Source: CAZPXH01 sp964591085 | Lineage (GTDB): Bacteria; Spirochaetota; Spirochaetia; DSM-27196; CAZPXH01 | Assembly: GCA_964591085.1 (NCBI GenBank) | Contig: CAZPXH010000006.1 | Coordinates: forward strand, 62,001 to 126,000 | Direction: 5' to 3' | DNA: 64,000 nucleotides | Shown here: positions 16,656-25,367 of the stretch, one piece after another | How the letters are laid out: each line of letters opens with the position of its first letter | How positions within the stretch are numbered: position 1 is the first letter of the stretch | The notes under the pieces: generated by a model | Database searches by the model: none | What the model saw: only the letters and a program-made list of their open reading frames with translations | What the model was told of the DNA's origin: nothing | Made by a program: the position numbers and the translations under genes

Positions 16656-18011
16656 ATGCCCGGAGGGCTCACGGTCGTCATAATTCTACTTGCCGTTGCC
16701 GTGGCTATCCTTCTCCTGGTCACGTTGAACGTACTGCGCCGCACCGGACCACCGCGGGAGCGCAGGCAGCGGACTCGTGACCAGGCAACGATTGAGCGGG
16801 AAGCCCAAAAGCGCCTGGCGCAGAACCCCCGGGATACCGCGGCACTCGCAGACCTGGCGGACGTGTACTTCAAGACCCGCGATTGGGACAAGGCCGCCAA
16901 GACCTACAGAACCCTCATGGATGAGGCGCCGATGCACCCCGACGACGTGGACGAGTTCACCGCCACGCTGCGCTTTGGCATTGCATCCGTCCACCTCAAA
17001 CAGTACCAGGAAGCCTACAAGGCGCTGGTAGTTGCCCGATCTATCAATGCCGATGTGTTTGAGGTCAACCACCATCTCGGAATCATCGAATATCGCCGGA
17101 AGGTGTTTGACAAGGCGCTGATGCTGCTGCGGAAGGCAAACGTGCTGCAGCCCAACCACCAGGAGACCGAGCGCTACCTTGCGCTTGCGCTGGCACGCAA
17201 CAAGAAACATGAAGAGGCCCTTCCTATCCTCAAGCGGGTCCTGGAGCAGCATCCGGACGATCGCGAGGTCATGTTCGTGCAGGCGCAGTCCTACCACGAG
17301 GTCGGACAGGTTGACATGGCTCTGCGAATCTTCATCCATCTTCGCCCGGACCCGGCCTACGGGCCGCACGCTTCCCTGATGTCGGGCACACTTCACGCCA
17401 AGCAGAAGAAGTACGATGCCGCCAAGGCTGATCTGGAAATCGGGCTCCGCCACCCGGAGATCCGCCGAGAAATTCGGCTGGAGATGCGGTATCGCCTGGC
17501 GTCTATGCACGTTCAACTCGGTGAACTCAGCGAGGCACTCAGCCTGCTAAACGCGATAGAGAACGAGCAGCCCGGATACAAGGACGTGCCTGCCCAGATC
17601 CAGCGCTACGCCGAGCTGCACAAGAACGAGAACCTGCAAACCTACCTCCTCGCTCCCAAGGAGGAGTTTGTGGCCTTGTGCAAGCGGATGGCCGTCAACT
17701 ACATCCCCCAGTCAAAGACCAAGATCACCAAGCAGAGCGTGTACAAGTCCGATCACGCAGACCTCCTGGCAGAGGTTGAGACGTCAAGCTGGCAGGACGT
17801 CATCCTATTCCGATTCATGCGAACAGAGGGTCAGGTTGGGGAGCTTGCGCTCCGTGAGTTCCAGTCCCGTCTGAAGGACGAGCGCGCCGGGCGAGGCTAC
17901 TGCGTCAGCGCCGGCACCTTCAGTGACACGGCGCAGGCCTTTGTGGAGGCTCGCCTCATTGACCTGGTGGACAGGCCCAAGCTGGTGAAGATGCTCGCTC
18001 GGGCGGGCTGA
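16656..18011 (+). CDS. Membrane-anchored TPR protein with a nuclease-like C-terminal domain
   Basis: 451 aa. An N-terminal transmembrane anchor (about residues 5-27) is followed by a basic linker and about seven TPR-type helical pairs (about 45-330; for example AALADLADVYFKTRDWDKAAKTY). The last 80 residues resemble the Mrr-type restriction endonuclease-like fold: VGELALREFQSRLK, then GRGYCVSAGTFSDTAQAFVEA and a final IDLVDRPKLVKML. The catalytic QxK strand of active Mrr enzymes is replaced by FRFM, so I expect no nuclease activity. It is divergent from the SBD-like envelope operon with interleaved promoters. Role unknown; probably an assembly or scaffold protein. Confidence 0.8.
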   Translation: MPGGLTVVIILLAVAVAILLLVTLNVLRRTGPPRERRQRTRDQATIEREAQKRLAQNPRDTAALADLADVYFKTRDWDKAAKTYRTLMDEAPMHPDDVDEFTATLRFGIASVHLKQYQEAYKALVVARSINADVFEVNHHLGIIEYRRKVFDKALMLLRKANVLQPNHQETERYLALALARNKKHEEALPILKRVLEQHPDDREVMFVQAQSYHEVGQVDMALRIFIHLRPDPAYGPHASLMSGTLHAKQKKYDAAKADLEIGLRHPEIRREIRLEMRYRLASMHVQLGELSEALSLLNAIENEQPGYKDVPAQIQRYAELHKNENLQTYLLAPKEEFVALCKRMAVNYIPQSKTKITKQSVYKSDHADLLAEVETSSWQDVILFRFMRTEGQVGELALREFQSRLKDERAGRGYCVSAGTFSDTAQAFVEARLIDLVDRPKLVKMLARAG

Positions 18012-18090
18012 CGCTCAGTTCCGCAGATTCCCTGTTCTCCCGCACAGGCGCGGTCCGGGCGGAGCCGTATGAAACTCCCGTACTCAGAGG

Positions 18091-18738
18091 TCAGGAAACC
18101 TCCAGAATGAGAATACAGGAGGCTCCCCGGCCAGGCTCGGCAACCTCCGCATCCGGGCCAAACCCCGGTTCTGGAACCTTAACCGTCCAGGCTGAGCACA
18201 GGCCGGCTTCCTGCGCTTCCTCACCCTCGGCGGCCGTTGTATCTGGGCCACGCCGCTGCAGGAGCAGGTGGCCCCCCGGACTGCAGCAGCGGAGCGCCGA
18301 TGCGAGCATTGGAGACCCGGGTGGAAAGACCGCCCGCGCGGTGCAAATGTTCCAGGCGCCTGCGGGAAGTTCTGAGACCGGCCGCTGGTCCACCAGGGGT
18401 CCGCGCGGACCAAGCAGGAGGGAGATGGTCTGAAGCACGGCGGCCCGCTTTCCGGAGGGCTCACAGAGCGTCACCTGCAGGTCCGGCCGGGCCATTGCCA
18501 GAATCATTCCCGGCAGGCCTGCCCCGCTGCCGATATCCAGGAGGCTCTCCCCGGCGATGGCGTCCACTATGGGAACAAGGCTCAGACAATCCAGGATGTG
18601 ACGCCCGGGCCAGCGTTCCGGGGGATCACCAATGAGGTCCAGGCGGAGGTTGTAACGGGCTATCTCCGTGATCCAGAGGCAAAGGTCCCGGTGAAAGGTC
18701 TGCGGAAGCTGAAGGCCGGCGCGGGAGGCTGCCTCCAC
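18091..18738 (-). CDS. rsmG: 16S rRNA (guanine527-N7)-methyltransferase RsmG
   Basis: 215 aa. SAM-dependent methyltransferase that makes m7G527 in 16S rRNA. The RHILDCLSL segment near residue 46, the SAM-binding LLDIGSGAGLPGM near 65, and LCEPSGKRAAVLQ near 92 are diagnostic. The GTG start gives an N-terminus slightly shorter than usual; upstream in-frame codons (a CTG next to the mnmG stop) could extend it. It follows mnmG by 38 nt on the same strand, the classic gidA-gidB order. Confidence 0.92.
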   Translation of the reverse strand: MEAASRAGLQLPQTFHRDLCLWITEIARYNLRLDLIGDPPERWPGRHILDCLSLVPIVDAIAGESLLDIGSGAGLPGMILAMARPDLQVTLCEPSGKRAAVLQTISLLLGPRGPLVDQRPVSELPAGAWNICTARAVFPPGSPMLASALRCCSPGGHLLLQRRGPDTTAAEGEEAQEAGLCSAWTVKVPEPGFGPDAEVAEPGRGASCILILEVS

Positions 18739-18776
18739 ACTCTGATCAGCGAGTGCGTTTGCATCCGCTGCCGCGC

Positions 18777-20693
18777 TCAGCCGGCCGCTCCCATCTGCTC
18801 GGCGGCGGCGCGGGCGTGCCGCTTGATTGCCACGAGCAGCACCGCGATGTCCCCGTCCCGAACACCCGGAATGCGGGTGGCCTGCCCGATTGACTCGGGT
18901 GCTGATGCAATCAGACGGCTACGGCCTTCTGCGGAAAGCCCGTTGAGCTCGCGAAAATCCAGGTCCCGCGGAATCTTCATGCTGTCCATGCGGGCAATGC
19001 GCTGCACCTGCCGCTCCTGGCGGGAGGCGTAGCCCGCGTACTTCACGTTGAGCTCAACAACGTCCAGCCACTCAGGGGGCGTGGATCCGGCCAGTCCGGG
19101 CCGCACTCGGACCAGGTCCTCCATCCCTGCCGCCGGCATCCGAAGGACCGCCGCGAGGGTTCGTCCGACAATGCGCTCGCCCAGGCCCAGGCTGCGCGCG
19201 AGCTCGGCTCCATCACTGCTCTGCAGATCCTCCCGGCTGAAGCGCTCGCGCTCCAGCTCGGCTTCCAGGGCGGCTACGCGCTCAGCCTTTCGGCGGGTCT
19301 GTTCCCGTTGTGCCTGATCCCGAAGCCCGATGTGCTCCGCTAGCTCAGCAAGCCGAAGGTCCGCGGTGTCATGGCGCAAGGCAATGCGGTGCTCGGCCCG
19401 GGAGGTGAACATGCGGTAGGGCTCATCCGGCCCCAGGTTGACCAGGTCATCAATGAGGACCCCGGCGTAGGCAAGGCTCCGTGGAATCACCACGGCTTCC
19501 TCACCGGTCAGGAATCGGGCAGCGTTGATCCCGGCAATCAGGCCTTGAGCTGCGGCCTCCTCATAGCCGGAAGTGCCGTTGGTCTGGCCGGCCACGAACA
19601 ACCCGGCTACACCCCTCGCCTGCAAGCCGCTGTCCAGGGCGCGGGCATCAATCGCATCGTACTCAACCGCGTAGCCGGGACGCATGATGTGCGCAGTCTC
19701 CAGCCCGGGGATGGTCCGCACAAACTGCTCCTGCGCTTCCTGCGGCAGGGAGGTGGAGATTCCGTTGAGGTAGAGCTCCGCGGTTTCTGCCCCTTCCGGC
19801 TCTACAAAGACGTGGTGGCTGGTCCGCTCCGGGAACCGAACCACCTTGTCTTCAACAGACGGGCAGTAGCGCGGCCCCCGCCCCGTGATTGCCCCCGAAT
19901 ACAGCGGTGATGCGCCGAGGTTCTGCTGAATGACGCGGTGGGTTTCCTCAGTGGTATGCGTCACGTAGCAGGGAATCTGCACCCGGTCCAGGCGGTCCTG
20001 CGCAAAGCTGAACGGAATGACGTGAGGATCACCGGGCTGCGGTTCCATCCGGCTGAAGTCCACCGAATCCCGATGAACCCGGGGCGGTGTCCCGGTCTTG
20101 AGCCGCCGCAAGGAGAAGCCAAGGTCCAGCAGGGTCCGATCCAGACCGGTGGAAGCGGGTTCGGCAAAGCGGCCGCCGGATGCCCGGTAGGATCCCAGGA
20201 AGATCTCACCCCGGAGGAAGGTGCCGGTTGTGAGGACCACGGCGCCGCAGCGGATCTGTCGTCCACGCTCTGTCCGCACCGCCACAACGCGCCTGTGGCC
20301 ATTTGCGGCGCTCTCCGTGATGAGGTCCACAACGCTGTCCTGGTAGAGCATCAGGCCGGTCTGCGCTTCCAGAATCTGCCGGGCGGCACGCTGATACGCA
20401 GCCTTGTCCGCCTGCGCGCGAGGGGCTTGAACCGCGGCTCCCCGCCGCCGATTGAGCATCCGGTACTGGATGAGGGTGCGGTCAATGAGGGCGGCCATGA
20501 CTCCACCGAGTGCATCTATCTCACGGACCATGTTGCCTTTGGCCAGACCGCCGATTGCGGGGTTGCAGGACATCTTCCCGATCGTGTCCAGATTCTGCGT
20601 CACCATCAGGACGGACTGCCCCAGGTGGGCCGCGGCCATCGCAGCCTCAATCCCGGCGTGTCCGCCACCAATGACCAGTACGTCGCAATCCAT
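18777..20693 (-). CDS. mnmG: tRNA uridine-5-carboxymethylaminomethyl modification enzyme MnmG
   Basis: 638 aa FAD/NADH-dependent partner of MnmE that modifies wobble U34 of tRNAs ending in A/G-reading anticodons. The FAD site VLVIGGGHAGIEAA begins at residue 5, CNPAIGGLAKGNMVREIDALGG follows near 45, and GIA-family segments continue to a normal C-terminus. Cotranscribed with rsmG. No Shine-Dalgarno precedes the ATG; a strong promoter ends 8 nt upstream, so the transcript is likely leaderless. mnmE lies just upstream, but the promoter between them indicates separate initiation. Confidence 0.96.
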   Translation of the reverse strand: MDCDVLVIGGGHAGIEAAMAAAHLGQSVLMVTQNLDTIGKMSCNPAIGGLAKGNMVREIDALGGVMAALIDRTLIQYRMLNRRRGAAVQAPRAQADKAAYQRAARQILEAQTGLMLYQDSVVDLITESAANGHRRVVAVRTERGRQIRCGAVVLTTGTFLRGEIFLGSYRASGGRFAEPASTGLDRTLLDLGFSLRRLKTGTPPRVHRDSVDFSRMEPQPGDPHVIPFSFAQDRLDRVQIPCYVTHTTEETHRVIQQNLGASPLYSGAITGRGPRYCPSVEDKVVRFPERTSHHVFVEPEGAETAELYLNGISTSLPQEAQEQFVRTIPGLETAHIMRPGYAVEYDAIDARALDSGLQARGVAGLFVAGQTNGTSGYEEAAAQGLIAGINAARFLTGEEAVVIPRSLAYAGVLIDDLVNLGPDEPYRMFTSRAEHRIALRHDTADLRLAELAEHIGLRDQAQREQTRRKAERVAALEAELERERFSREDLQSSDGAELARSLGLGERIVGRTLAAVLRMPAAGMEDLVRVRPGLAGSTPPEWLDVVELNVKYAGYASRQERQVQRIARMDSMKIPRDLDFRELNGLSAEGRSRLIASAPESIGQATRIPGVRDGDIAVLLVAIKRHARAAAEQMGAAG

Positions 20694-20701
20694 AGCGGCG
20701 G

Positions 20702-20730
20702 ACGCTACCGGAGGCCACTATTTCTGACAA
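20702..20730 (-). promoter_or_regulatory. mnmG promoter (leaderless type)
   Basis: Reading leftward: TTGTCA (20730-20725), a 17-bp spacer, TAGCGT (20707-20702), then 8 nt to the mnmG ATG. The -35 matches the consensus at 5 of 6. The same TAGCGT -10 occurs before mnmE. Confidence 0.65.
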
Positions 20731-20794
20731 GTATGCGAAGAATGCGTGGAGGTCCCGAGCGTATGGGGCGGCCTGTGGGCGGGGTCTGGTGGGG

Positions 20795-22150
20795 CTACTT
20801 CCCCACGCAGAAACCGGAAAAGACCACGTCCAGGATCTCGTCCGTCCGAATCTCCCCAGTGATGGCCCCGATACCGGAGAGGGCTTCCTGCAGATAGAGG
20901 GAAAGCGCATCCAGCGGCAGACCCTCTTCCCACGCCGCCAGAGCCTCCGCCAGGGAAGCTTCAACGCCAGCGAGTTCCTGTTGCTGCCGCTCGGAGGCAA
21001 TGCTCAGCTCAGGGGGGGCGCCGTCCATCAGCGTCTCCCGGATCAAGCCGAGCATCTGGGGGATGCCCGCGCCGGTCCGTGCGCTCACCGGGACCGCACC
21101 CTCCGGTGCGGGCGCAGCAGCCGGGGAATCCATCTTGTTCCAGACCAACAGCCGCGGTGCGGTCTGTTCCGGAGACAGCGGATCATCACCTTCCGGGGAA
21201 GCAACCGCAGCGCGATCTGACGCATCCACCACCGCCAGTATCAAGTCCGCCCGAGAAAGCAGAGTTCCGGTCCGCCGCGTACCTTCCCGCTCCAGCGGAT
21301 CAGGGCTTTCCCGAAGGCCCGCGGTGTCCACAAGGCGGATCGGAAGCCCGTCCAGATCCAGGTTACTCTCCAGGTAGTCCCGGGTAGTGCCGGGGATATC
21401 GGAAACAATCGCACGGTCCTCCCCTAGCACCCTGTTGAAGAGGCTGGACTTCCCGGCATTCGGCGCGCCGGCAAAGACCACAACCGCCCCGTTCTGCAGG
21501 AGCCTCCCGTATCGGTAGCTCGCCAGCAGTTCGGTGACCTCAGCGTGTACGGCGCGCATCCCTTCCCGATGGTCTATCCCGGTATCCACCTCGTCATCCG
21601 GGTAGTCAAGCTCCACCGTCACGGCCGCCGCAACACGCAGGAGGCGCTCCCGGAGCCCGGTCAGCCGAGTCCGGGTTGCTCCGGAAAGCCGCTGGAGCGC
21701 AGCCCGGGTACCGGAGAGGGTCTGCGCATCAATCAGCTCCCGCACCGCCTCCGCCTGGGTCAGGTCCATTCGTCCGTTGGCTACCGCGCGCAGACTGAAC
21801 TCGCCCGGAACCGCCTGCCGGAAACCCTGCGCAAGCAGGAGCCTCAGGATTCCTGCCTGGATCACGGGGCTTCCGTGGCAGCTGATCTCCGCGGCTTCTT
21901 CGCCGGTGTACCCGCGACCATCACGGAATACCGTGACCATGACCTCATCCAGCACCTCGCCTCCATTTGTAATGTGACCGTGCAAGGCCTGGTGGGAGCG
22001 GGCGCCACGGAGGGCATCCGGACGGGAAAAGCAGCGGGACAGTGCGTCTACGGAGTCCTTCCCGGACACGCGGAGCACGGCAATCGCCGAGCGCCCCGGG
22101 GGCGTTGCAGGAGCCACAATGTTGTCATCCAGATCGGGGATGCTGATCAC
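20795..22150 (-). CDS. mnmE: tRNA modification GTPase MnmE
   Basis: 451 aa GTPase that works with MnmG at U34. It has an N-terminal folate-binding-like domain, then helical regions flanking the G domain: G1 FAGAPNAGKSSLFN near residue 222, G2/G3 PGTTRDYLE and VDTAGLRES, and G4 VWNKMD. It ends in the invariant FCVGK with the functional Cys. The start is GTG with no Shine-Dalgarno. The -10 box lies 6 nt upstream, so it is probably leaderless. Confidence 0.96.
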   Translation of the reverse strand: MISIPDLDDNIVAPATPPGRSAIAVLRVSGKDSVDALSRCFSRPDALRGARSHQALHGHITNGGEVLDEVMVTVFRDGRGYTGEEAAEISCHGSPVIQAGILRLLLAQGFRQAVPGEFSLRAVANGRMDLTQAEAVRELIDAQTLSGTRAALQRLSGATRTRLTGLRERLLRVAAAVTVELDYPDDEVDTGIDHREGMRAVHAEVTELLASYRYGRLLQNGAVVVFAGAPNAGKSSLFNRVLGEDRAIVSDIPGTTRDYLESNLDLDGLPIRLVDTAGLRESPDPLEREGTRRTGTLLSRADLILAVVDASDRAAVASPEGDDPLSPEQTAPRLLVWNKMDSPAAAPAPEGAVPVSARTGAGIPQMLGLIRETLMDGAPPELSIASERQQQELAGVEASLAEALAAWEEGLPLDALSLYLQEALSGIGAITGEIRTDEILDVVFSGFCVGK

Positions 22151-22156
22151 ACGGGG

Positions 22157-22196
22157 ACGCTACGGCTTTGCGACGGGTCCGGCAATATCGTAGCCT
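22157..22196. promoter_or_regulatory. Overlapping divergent promoters of mnmE and the coiled-coil gene
   Basis: Leftward: TTGCCG (22185-22180), 17 bp, TAGCGT (22162-22157), then 6 nt to the mnmE GTG. Rightward: TTGCGA (22168-22173), 17 bp, TAGCCT (22191-22196), then 9 nt to the ATG at 22206. Each -35 lies inside the other promoter's spacer, so the two polymerases should exclude each other. Confidence 0.6.
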
Positions 22197-22205
22197 TTAC
22201 TCACC

Positions 22206-22625
22206 ATGACCGACTCCGAACTGCGGGAAATCCTGCAGCAGCACCTGGTGTCCCTGCACACAGCGCGACGTCAGCGTAAGGAGAAAGAGGCTCTGCTGGA
22301 GCAGTGGTCCCGTCGCGCCACGCTGGCTGCGTCCGAGGGCCGTGCAGACCTGAAGCAGGCGGCCCTTTCTGAATGCCGGCACCTGCTGGACGCCATTGAG
22401 CGGATCAAGGCCGACGAGCGGAGCATGGAGGCGGAGATTGATACCGTGAAGGCGGAGGCTCGGGCAGACCAGGCGCAGGTACAGCGCAGCGTTGATGTAG
22501 ACATCCTGTTGGAGCAACTCCGCGGTATTGTGGGGGAACCGGACGAGACCGCAGACGCGTTGCGGGACGTTGAGGCGCAACAGGCATTGGAAGAGCTCCG
22601 ACGGAAGATGCGCGGTGAGGAATAG
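22206..22625 (+). CDS. Small coiled-coil protein next to mnmE
   Basis: 139 aa, highly charged and almost entirely helical, rich in Glu, Arg, Lys, Ala and Leu heptads, with no membrane span. No named family recognised. It resembles small flagellar-chaperone-like or structural coiled-coil proteins only in general character. It is transcribed divergently from mnmE and overlaps the start of the glycerophosphodiesterase gene, so those two form an operon. It is real by codon use and by the clear promoter/start arrangement; function unknown. Confidence 0.7.
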   Translation: MTDSELREILQQHLVSLHTARRQRKEKEALLEQWSRRATLAASEGRADLKQAALSECRHLLDAIERIKADERSMEAEIDTVKAEARADQAQVQRSVDVDILLEQLRGIVGEPDETADALRDVEAQQALEELRRKMRGEE

Positions 22626-23307
22626 AAGGCCAGTCCTTCCGGGCGCCGACCGGCCACTGGTGTTTGCGCACCGGGGCTTGAGCGCGCGGGCGCCGGAAAA
22701 CAGCATGGCAGCCTTTTGCCTTGCCGTGGATGAAGGGATCCCCGGAATAGAGCTGGACGTCTGGCGGTGCGCCAGCGGCGAGTTGGTGGTCATTCACGAT
22801 CGCAACCTGCTCCGCCTAGCAGGACTGGATCGGGATGTACCAGATATGCGCTGGGAAGAACTCCAGGCCATTCGGGTAGCCGGAGAGCCAATCCCCCGCC
22901 TCACTGAGGTACTGGATTCCATTGCCCCGCACTGTTACCTGGACATTGAAGTGAAGGGTCCCCGACGAGGAAGCCGGAAGACGGCTGCCGTCCTGACCGA
23001 GGTGGTACGGGACCGCGGTTTGGAGTCCAGGGTCCTGTTCTCCTCCTTCCATCCCCTGCTGTTGCTGCCGCTGCGCGCCACAAGCGCTGCGCCGATAGCC
23101 CTGGTTTACGATGGAAAAAGAAGGCCGTCGGAAGCGCTCTGGGACGCGATGAAGCCGGGCCCGGTAGCGAGCGCCTGCATGCGCAAGAAGCCCCACTCCG
23201 TGCCATGGATATCGTGGACAATTGCGCGCCGTGAGCGAGCGCGCGAGCTGCTGGATGTAGGGGCTGAAGGTCTGATCAGCGACGATCCGGGACAGCTGGG
23301 GCTGTAG
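22615..23307 (+). CDS. Glycerophosphodiester phosphodiesterase
   Basis: About 230 aa, GDPD family TIM barrel that hydrolyses deacylated phospholipid headgroup esters to glycerol-3-phosphate and an alcohol. Motifs: LVFAHRGLSARAPENS, GIELDVWRC, VVIHD, and CYLDIEVKG; a late SDDP segment matches the end of the barrel. No signal peptide, so it is cytoplasmic. The GTG at 22615 overlaps the preceding gene's end, with GGAAG upstream. An open frame extends to 22528, but that start would overlap the coiled-coil gene deeply. Its stop is 5 nt from the stop of the converging lipoprotein gene. Confidence 0.88.
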   Translation: MRNRRPVLPGADRPLVFAHRGLSARAPENSMAAFCLAVDEGIPGIELDVWRCASGELVVIHDRNLLRLAGLDRDVPDMRWEELQAIRVAGEPIPRLTEVLDSIAPHCYLDIEVKGPRRGSRKTAAVLTEVVRDRGLESRVLFSSFHPLLLLPLRATSAAPIALVYDGKRRPSEALWDAMKPGPVASACMRKKPHSVPWISWTIARRERARELLDVGAEGLISDDPGQLGL

Positions 23308-23312
23308 CCGAA

Positions 23313-25286
23313 TCAGTCCCCGGGGTTGCTTCCAAGGAGACGATTTGCGAGGCCGTCGTCCCGCCGAACCGCGGTCACGCTGTCAATCTGCAGGACATCG
23401 GCCTCCGTCTGCTGAAGCTCGGCACCGGAACCGGCTAACAGCAATGCAACGCCACCGAACTCCTGGTCCGTATCCAGTGACACAGAGATGGGCGTTTCCG
23501 CTCGTGGCTGAGCGGGTTCACCGTCCTGCACTCCGTGGAAGGTGAAGGTCAAACCCCCGTCCCGATGGGAAACACGGATCCGCAAGGTCCCCTGGGCAAA
23601 GCTTGTCTGTGTGGCTCCCGCAGGCTCGGCGCCGGCAAGGGTTCCATCCCCAAACAAAGTCAGATTGCGGCCGGTGTCGTCACGGATCACCAGACTGATG
23701 AAGCTGTCGACGGGGATTGTGCCGGTGTCCAGCTCAATCACCAGGTCCTCATTTCCAAAGTCCCATTCAGGGAAAAGCGCTTCTCCCCCTCGGCCAACTT
23801 CCAGCATTCCGCGACGGACCCGAACGGGGCCGCTGATATCCAGCTCTGTGAGGATTGACTCATCCTCAAATCCGGAGGCCCATACCAACGCGTCCCGGTA
23901 ATAGCGGAACATCGCTTCCCGGAACAGGTCAGGATTGGCGGAAGGGGTGTTGCTGCTGCGGAAGAACACCCGCATCGCATCTACAAGCGCCTCGGCAGAT
24001 TGTGGGTCCCCGCCCAGCTGATATCGCCCAGGAACGGCCTGCCATATCGCGCCCTGCTCGGACTGATCCGAGGTCCGCACAAGCGAAGTCACCGAGTGGC
24101 TTCCGGCAAGCTCGCCCCCAACAAACCACTCAACGGTTGCGGTGTCACCATCTTCTGAGGGGCGGTAGGAGACGGCGAGGTTCAGCGGGACCCCTAGTTC
24201 AACTACCGGACCGGACAGCCGACCGGCGCTGCCGAAGTCCATTAACAACTGCCCAAAGTCCGAAACCGAAAGCCGTAGGTCCGGTGCCTCAGTGCTGTCG
24301 ACCGTCAAGATGCTACCGGGTTCCATGAGAACAATTGAGAACTCCAGGGTGAAGGGTAGCAGGCGATGGTAGTCGGCGGGCAACGGATAGATGTCCCGGC
24401 TGATACCGCCGTCCGGAGAGATGGTGTAGCCGAGGGTTCCTGCACTGAGACTGAGTACTGCAGCCTCATCTCGGGCAAGGATCGGGGCCGCGCCGAAGAG
24501 ATCCTCCCACGCGCCATGGTCTCTGAGCTCGCCGCGGAACTCATGCCGCACAAGGTAGCGGCCGGGATCACTTACCTCTTCTTCCAGCTCCTCCGGATCG
24601 CTGACCGGCAGATCACTGGCGGTACTCACGCTGCTCCGGAACGGCCAGACTTCCTCCAGCCGCGGGGGTACGGGAAAGCGGTCCAGCTCCAGTGAATAGA
24701 CACCCGGGCTGGCCGGGGCAGTCAGGATCCAGTCCTGGAGCACGGAAGCCGCGTACACCAGCTCCCCGTCCAGGTACCATTGATACCAGGCGGCAATGGG
24801 AACCTCGTCAGTTTCCTGGTGAAAAGGGGAACTACTGCGAACAATGAGCTCGGCGCCGGAGGCGGGGTTGACCGGGAAGAGCGATAGCAACTGCGGCGCG
24901 TTGCCGGTATCCCCAACAAAGAAGGTTCGAGTCTGTTGGTTGATCAGATCCGGTCCGGCAAGCAGTTGAATCACCAGATCGTAGCGACCAGCAGGGAGCT
25001 CCGGAAGAACAACGGACTCTTCGCTGACCAGCCCGGTGACCGGATAGGTGAGCTCTGCCTGCAGATCCCCGTTTTCATCAGTTATCTGCAGTACAACCTC
25101 GGTGGCGCCGGTGTCCACGCTGTCTGTGCGTACCTCAAACTCGGTTCCCGGCTCCAGCACTGTGCCCGACGGAATCGTTTCAACAACCGGTTCGGTTGCC
25201 TCGATTGTCGGGATGAACAGTCCGGAAGGCCCGCAACCTGCAAGAATGAGGTTGACAGACGCAAACAGCCAACTCACCCGTTTCAC
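23313..25286 (-). CDS. Large surface or periplasmic lipoprotein with beta-sandwich repeats
   Basis: 657 aa. A signal peptide with lipobox LILAGC (Cys near residue 18) marks it as a lipoprotein. An Ig-like or sugar-binding-like N-terminal part (about 35-130) is followed by a central region and at least one, perhaps two, laminin G/concanavalin-like sandwiches (about 285-420 and 500-630). No catalytic motif is visible. It is acidic and Gly/Asp/Ser-rich, as exported proteins often are. The GTG start lies 6 nt after a TATATT -10-like box with no Shine-Dalgarno. Function unknown; ligand binding or adhesion is possible. Confidence 0.75.
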   Translation of the reverse strand: MKRVSWLFASVNLILAGCGPSGLFIPTIEATEPVVETIPSGTVLEPGTEFEVRTDSVDTGATEVVLQITDENGDLQAELTYPVTGLVSEESVVLPELPAGRYDLVIQLLAGPDLINQQTRTFFVGDTGNAPQLLSLFPVNPASGAELIVRSSSPFHQETDEVPIAAWYQWYLDGELVYAASVLQDWILTAPASPGVYSLELDRFPVPPRLEEVWPFRSSVSTASDLPVSDPEELEEEVSDPGRYLVRHEFRGELRDHGAWEDLFGAAPILARDEAAVLSLSAGTLGYTISPDGGISRDIYPLPADYHRLLPFTLEFSIVLMEPGSILTVDSTEAPDLRLSVSDFGQLLMDFGSAGRLSGPVVELGVPLNLAVSYRPSEDGDTATVEWFVGGELAGSHSVTSLVRTSDQSEQGAIWQAVPGRYQLGGDPQSAEALVDAMRVFFRSSNTPSANPDLFREAMFRYYRDALVWASGFEDESILTELDISGPVRVRRGMLEVGRGGEALFPEWDFGNEDLVIELDTGTIPVDSFISLVIRDDTGRNLTLFGDGTLAGAEPAGATQTSFAQGTLRIRVSHRDGGLTFTFHGVQDGEPAQPRAETPISVSLDTDQEFGGVALLLAGSGAELQQTEADVLQIDSVTAVRRDDGLANRLLGSNPGD

Positions 25287-25292
25287 AACGCA

Positions 25293-25298
25293 AATATA
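25293..25298 (-). promoter_or_regulatory. -10 box of the lipoprotein gene
   Basis: Reading leftward, TATATT ends 6 nt before the GTG start at 25286. The match is 5 of 6. No clear -35 at 17 bp. Another member of the leaderless set. Confidence 0.4.
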
Positions 25299-25329
25299 CT
25301 ACCACGCTGCGGGGGTGATTCAAATCCGC

Positions 25330-25358
25330 TTGGCCCCGGGAGAGCGCATGACTAAGCT
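25330..25358 (+). promoter_or_regulatory. alr promoter (leaderless type)
   Basis: TTGGCC (25330-25335), a 17-bp spacer, TAAGCT (25353-25358), then 9 nt to the alr ATG with no Shine-Dalgarno. Confidence 0.5.
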
Positions 25359-25367
25359 GACGGTCCG

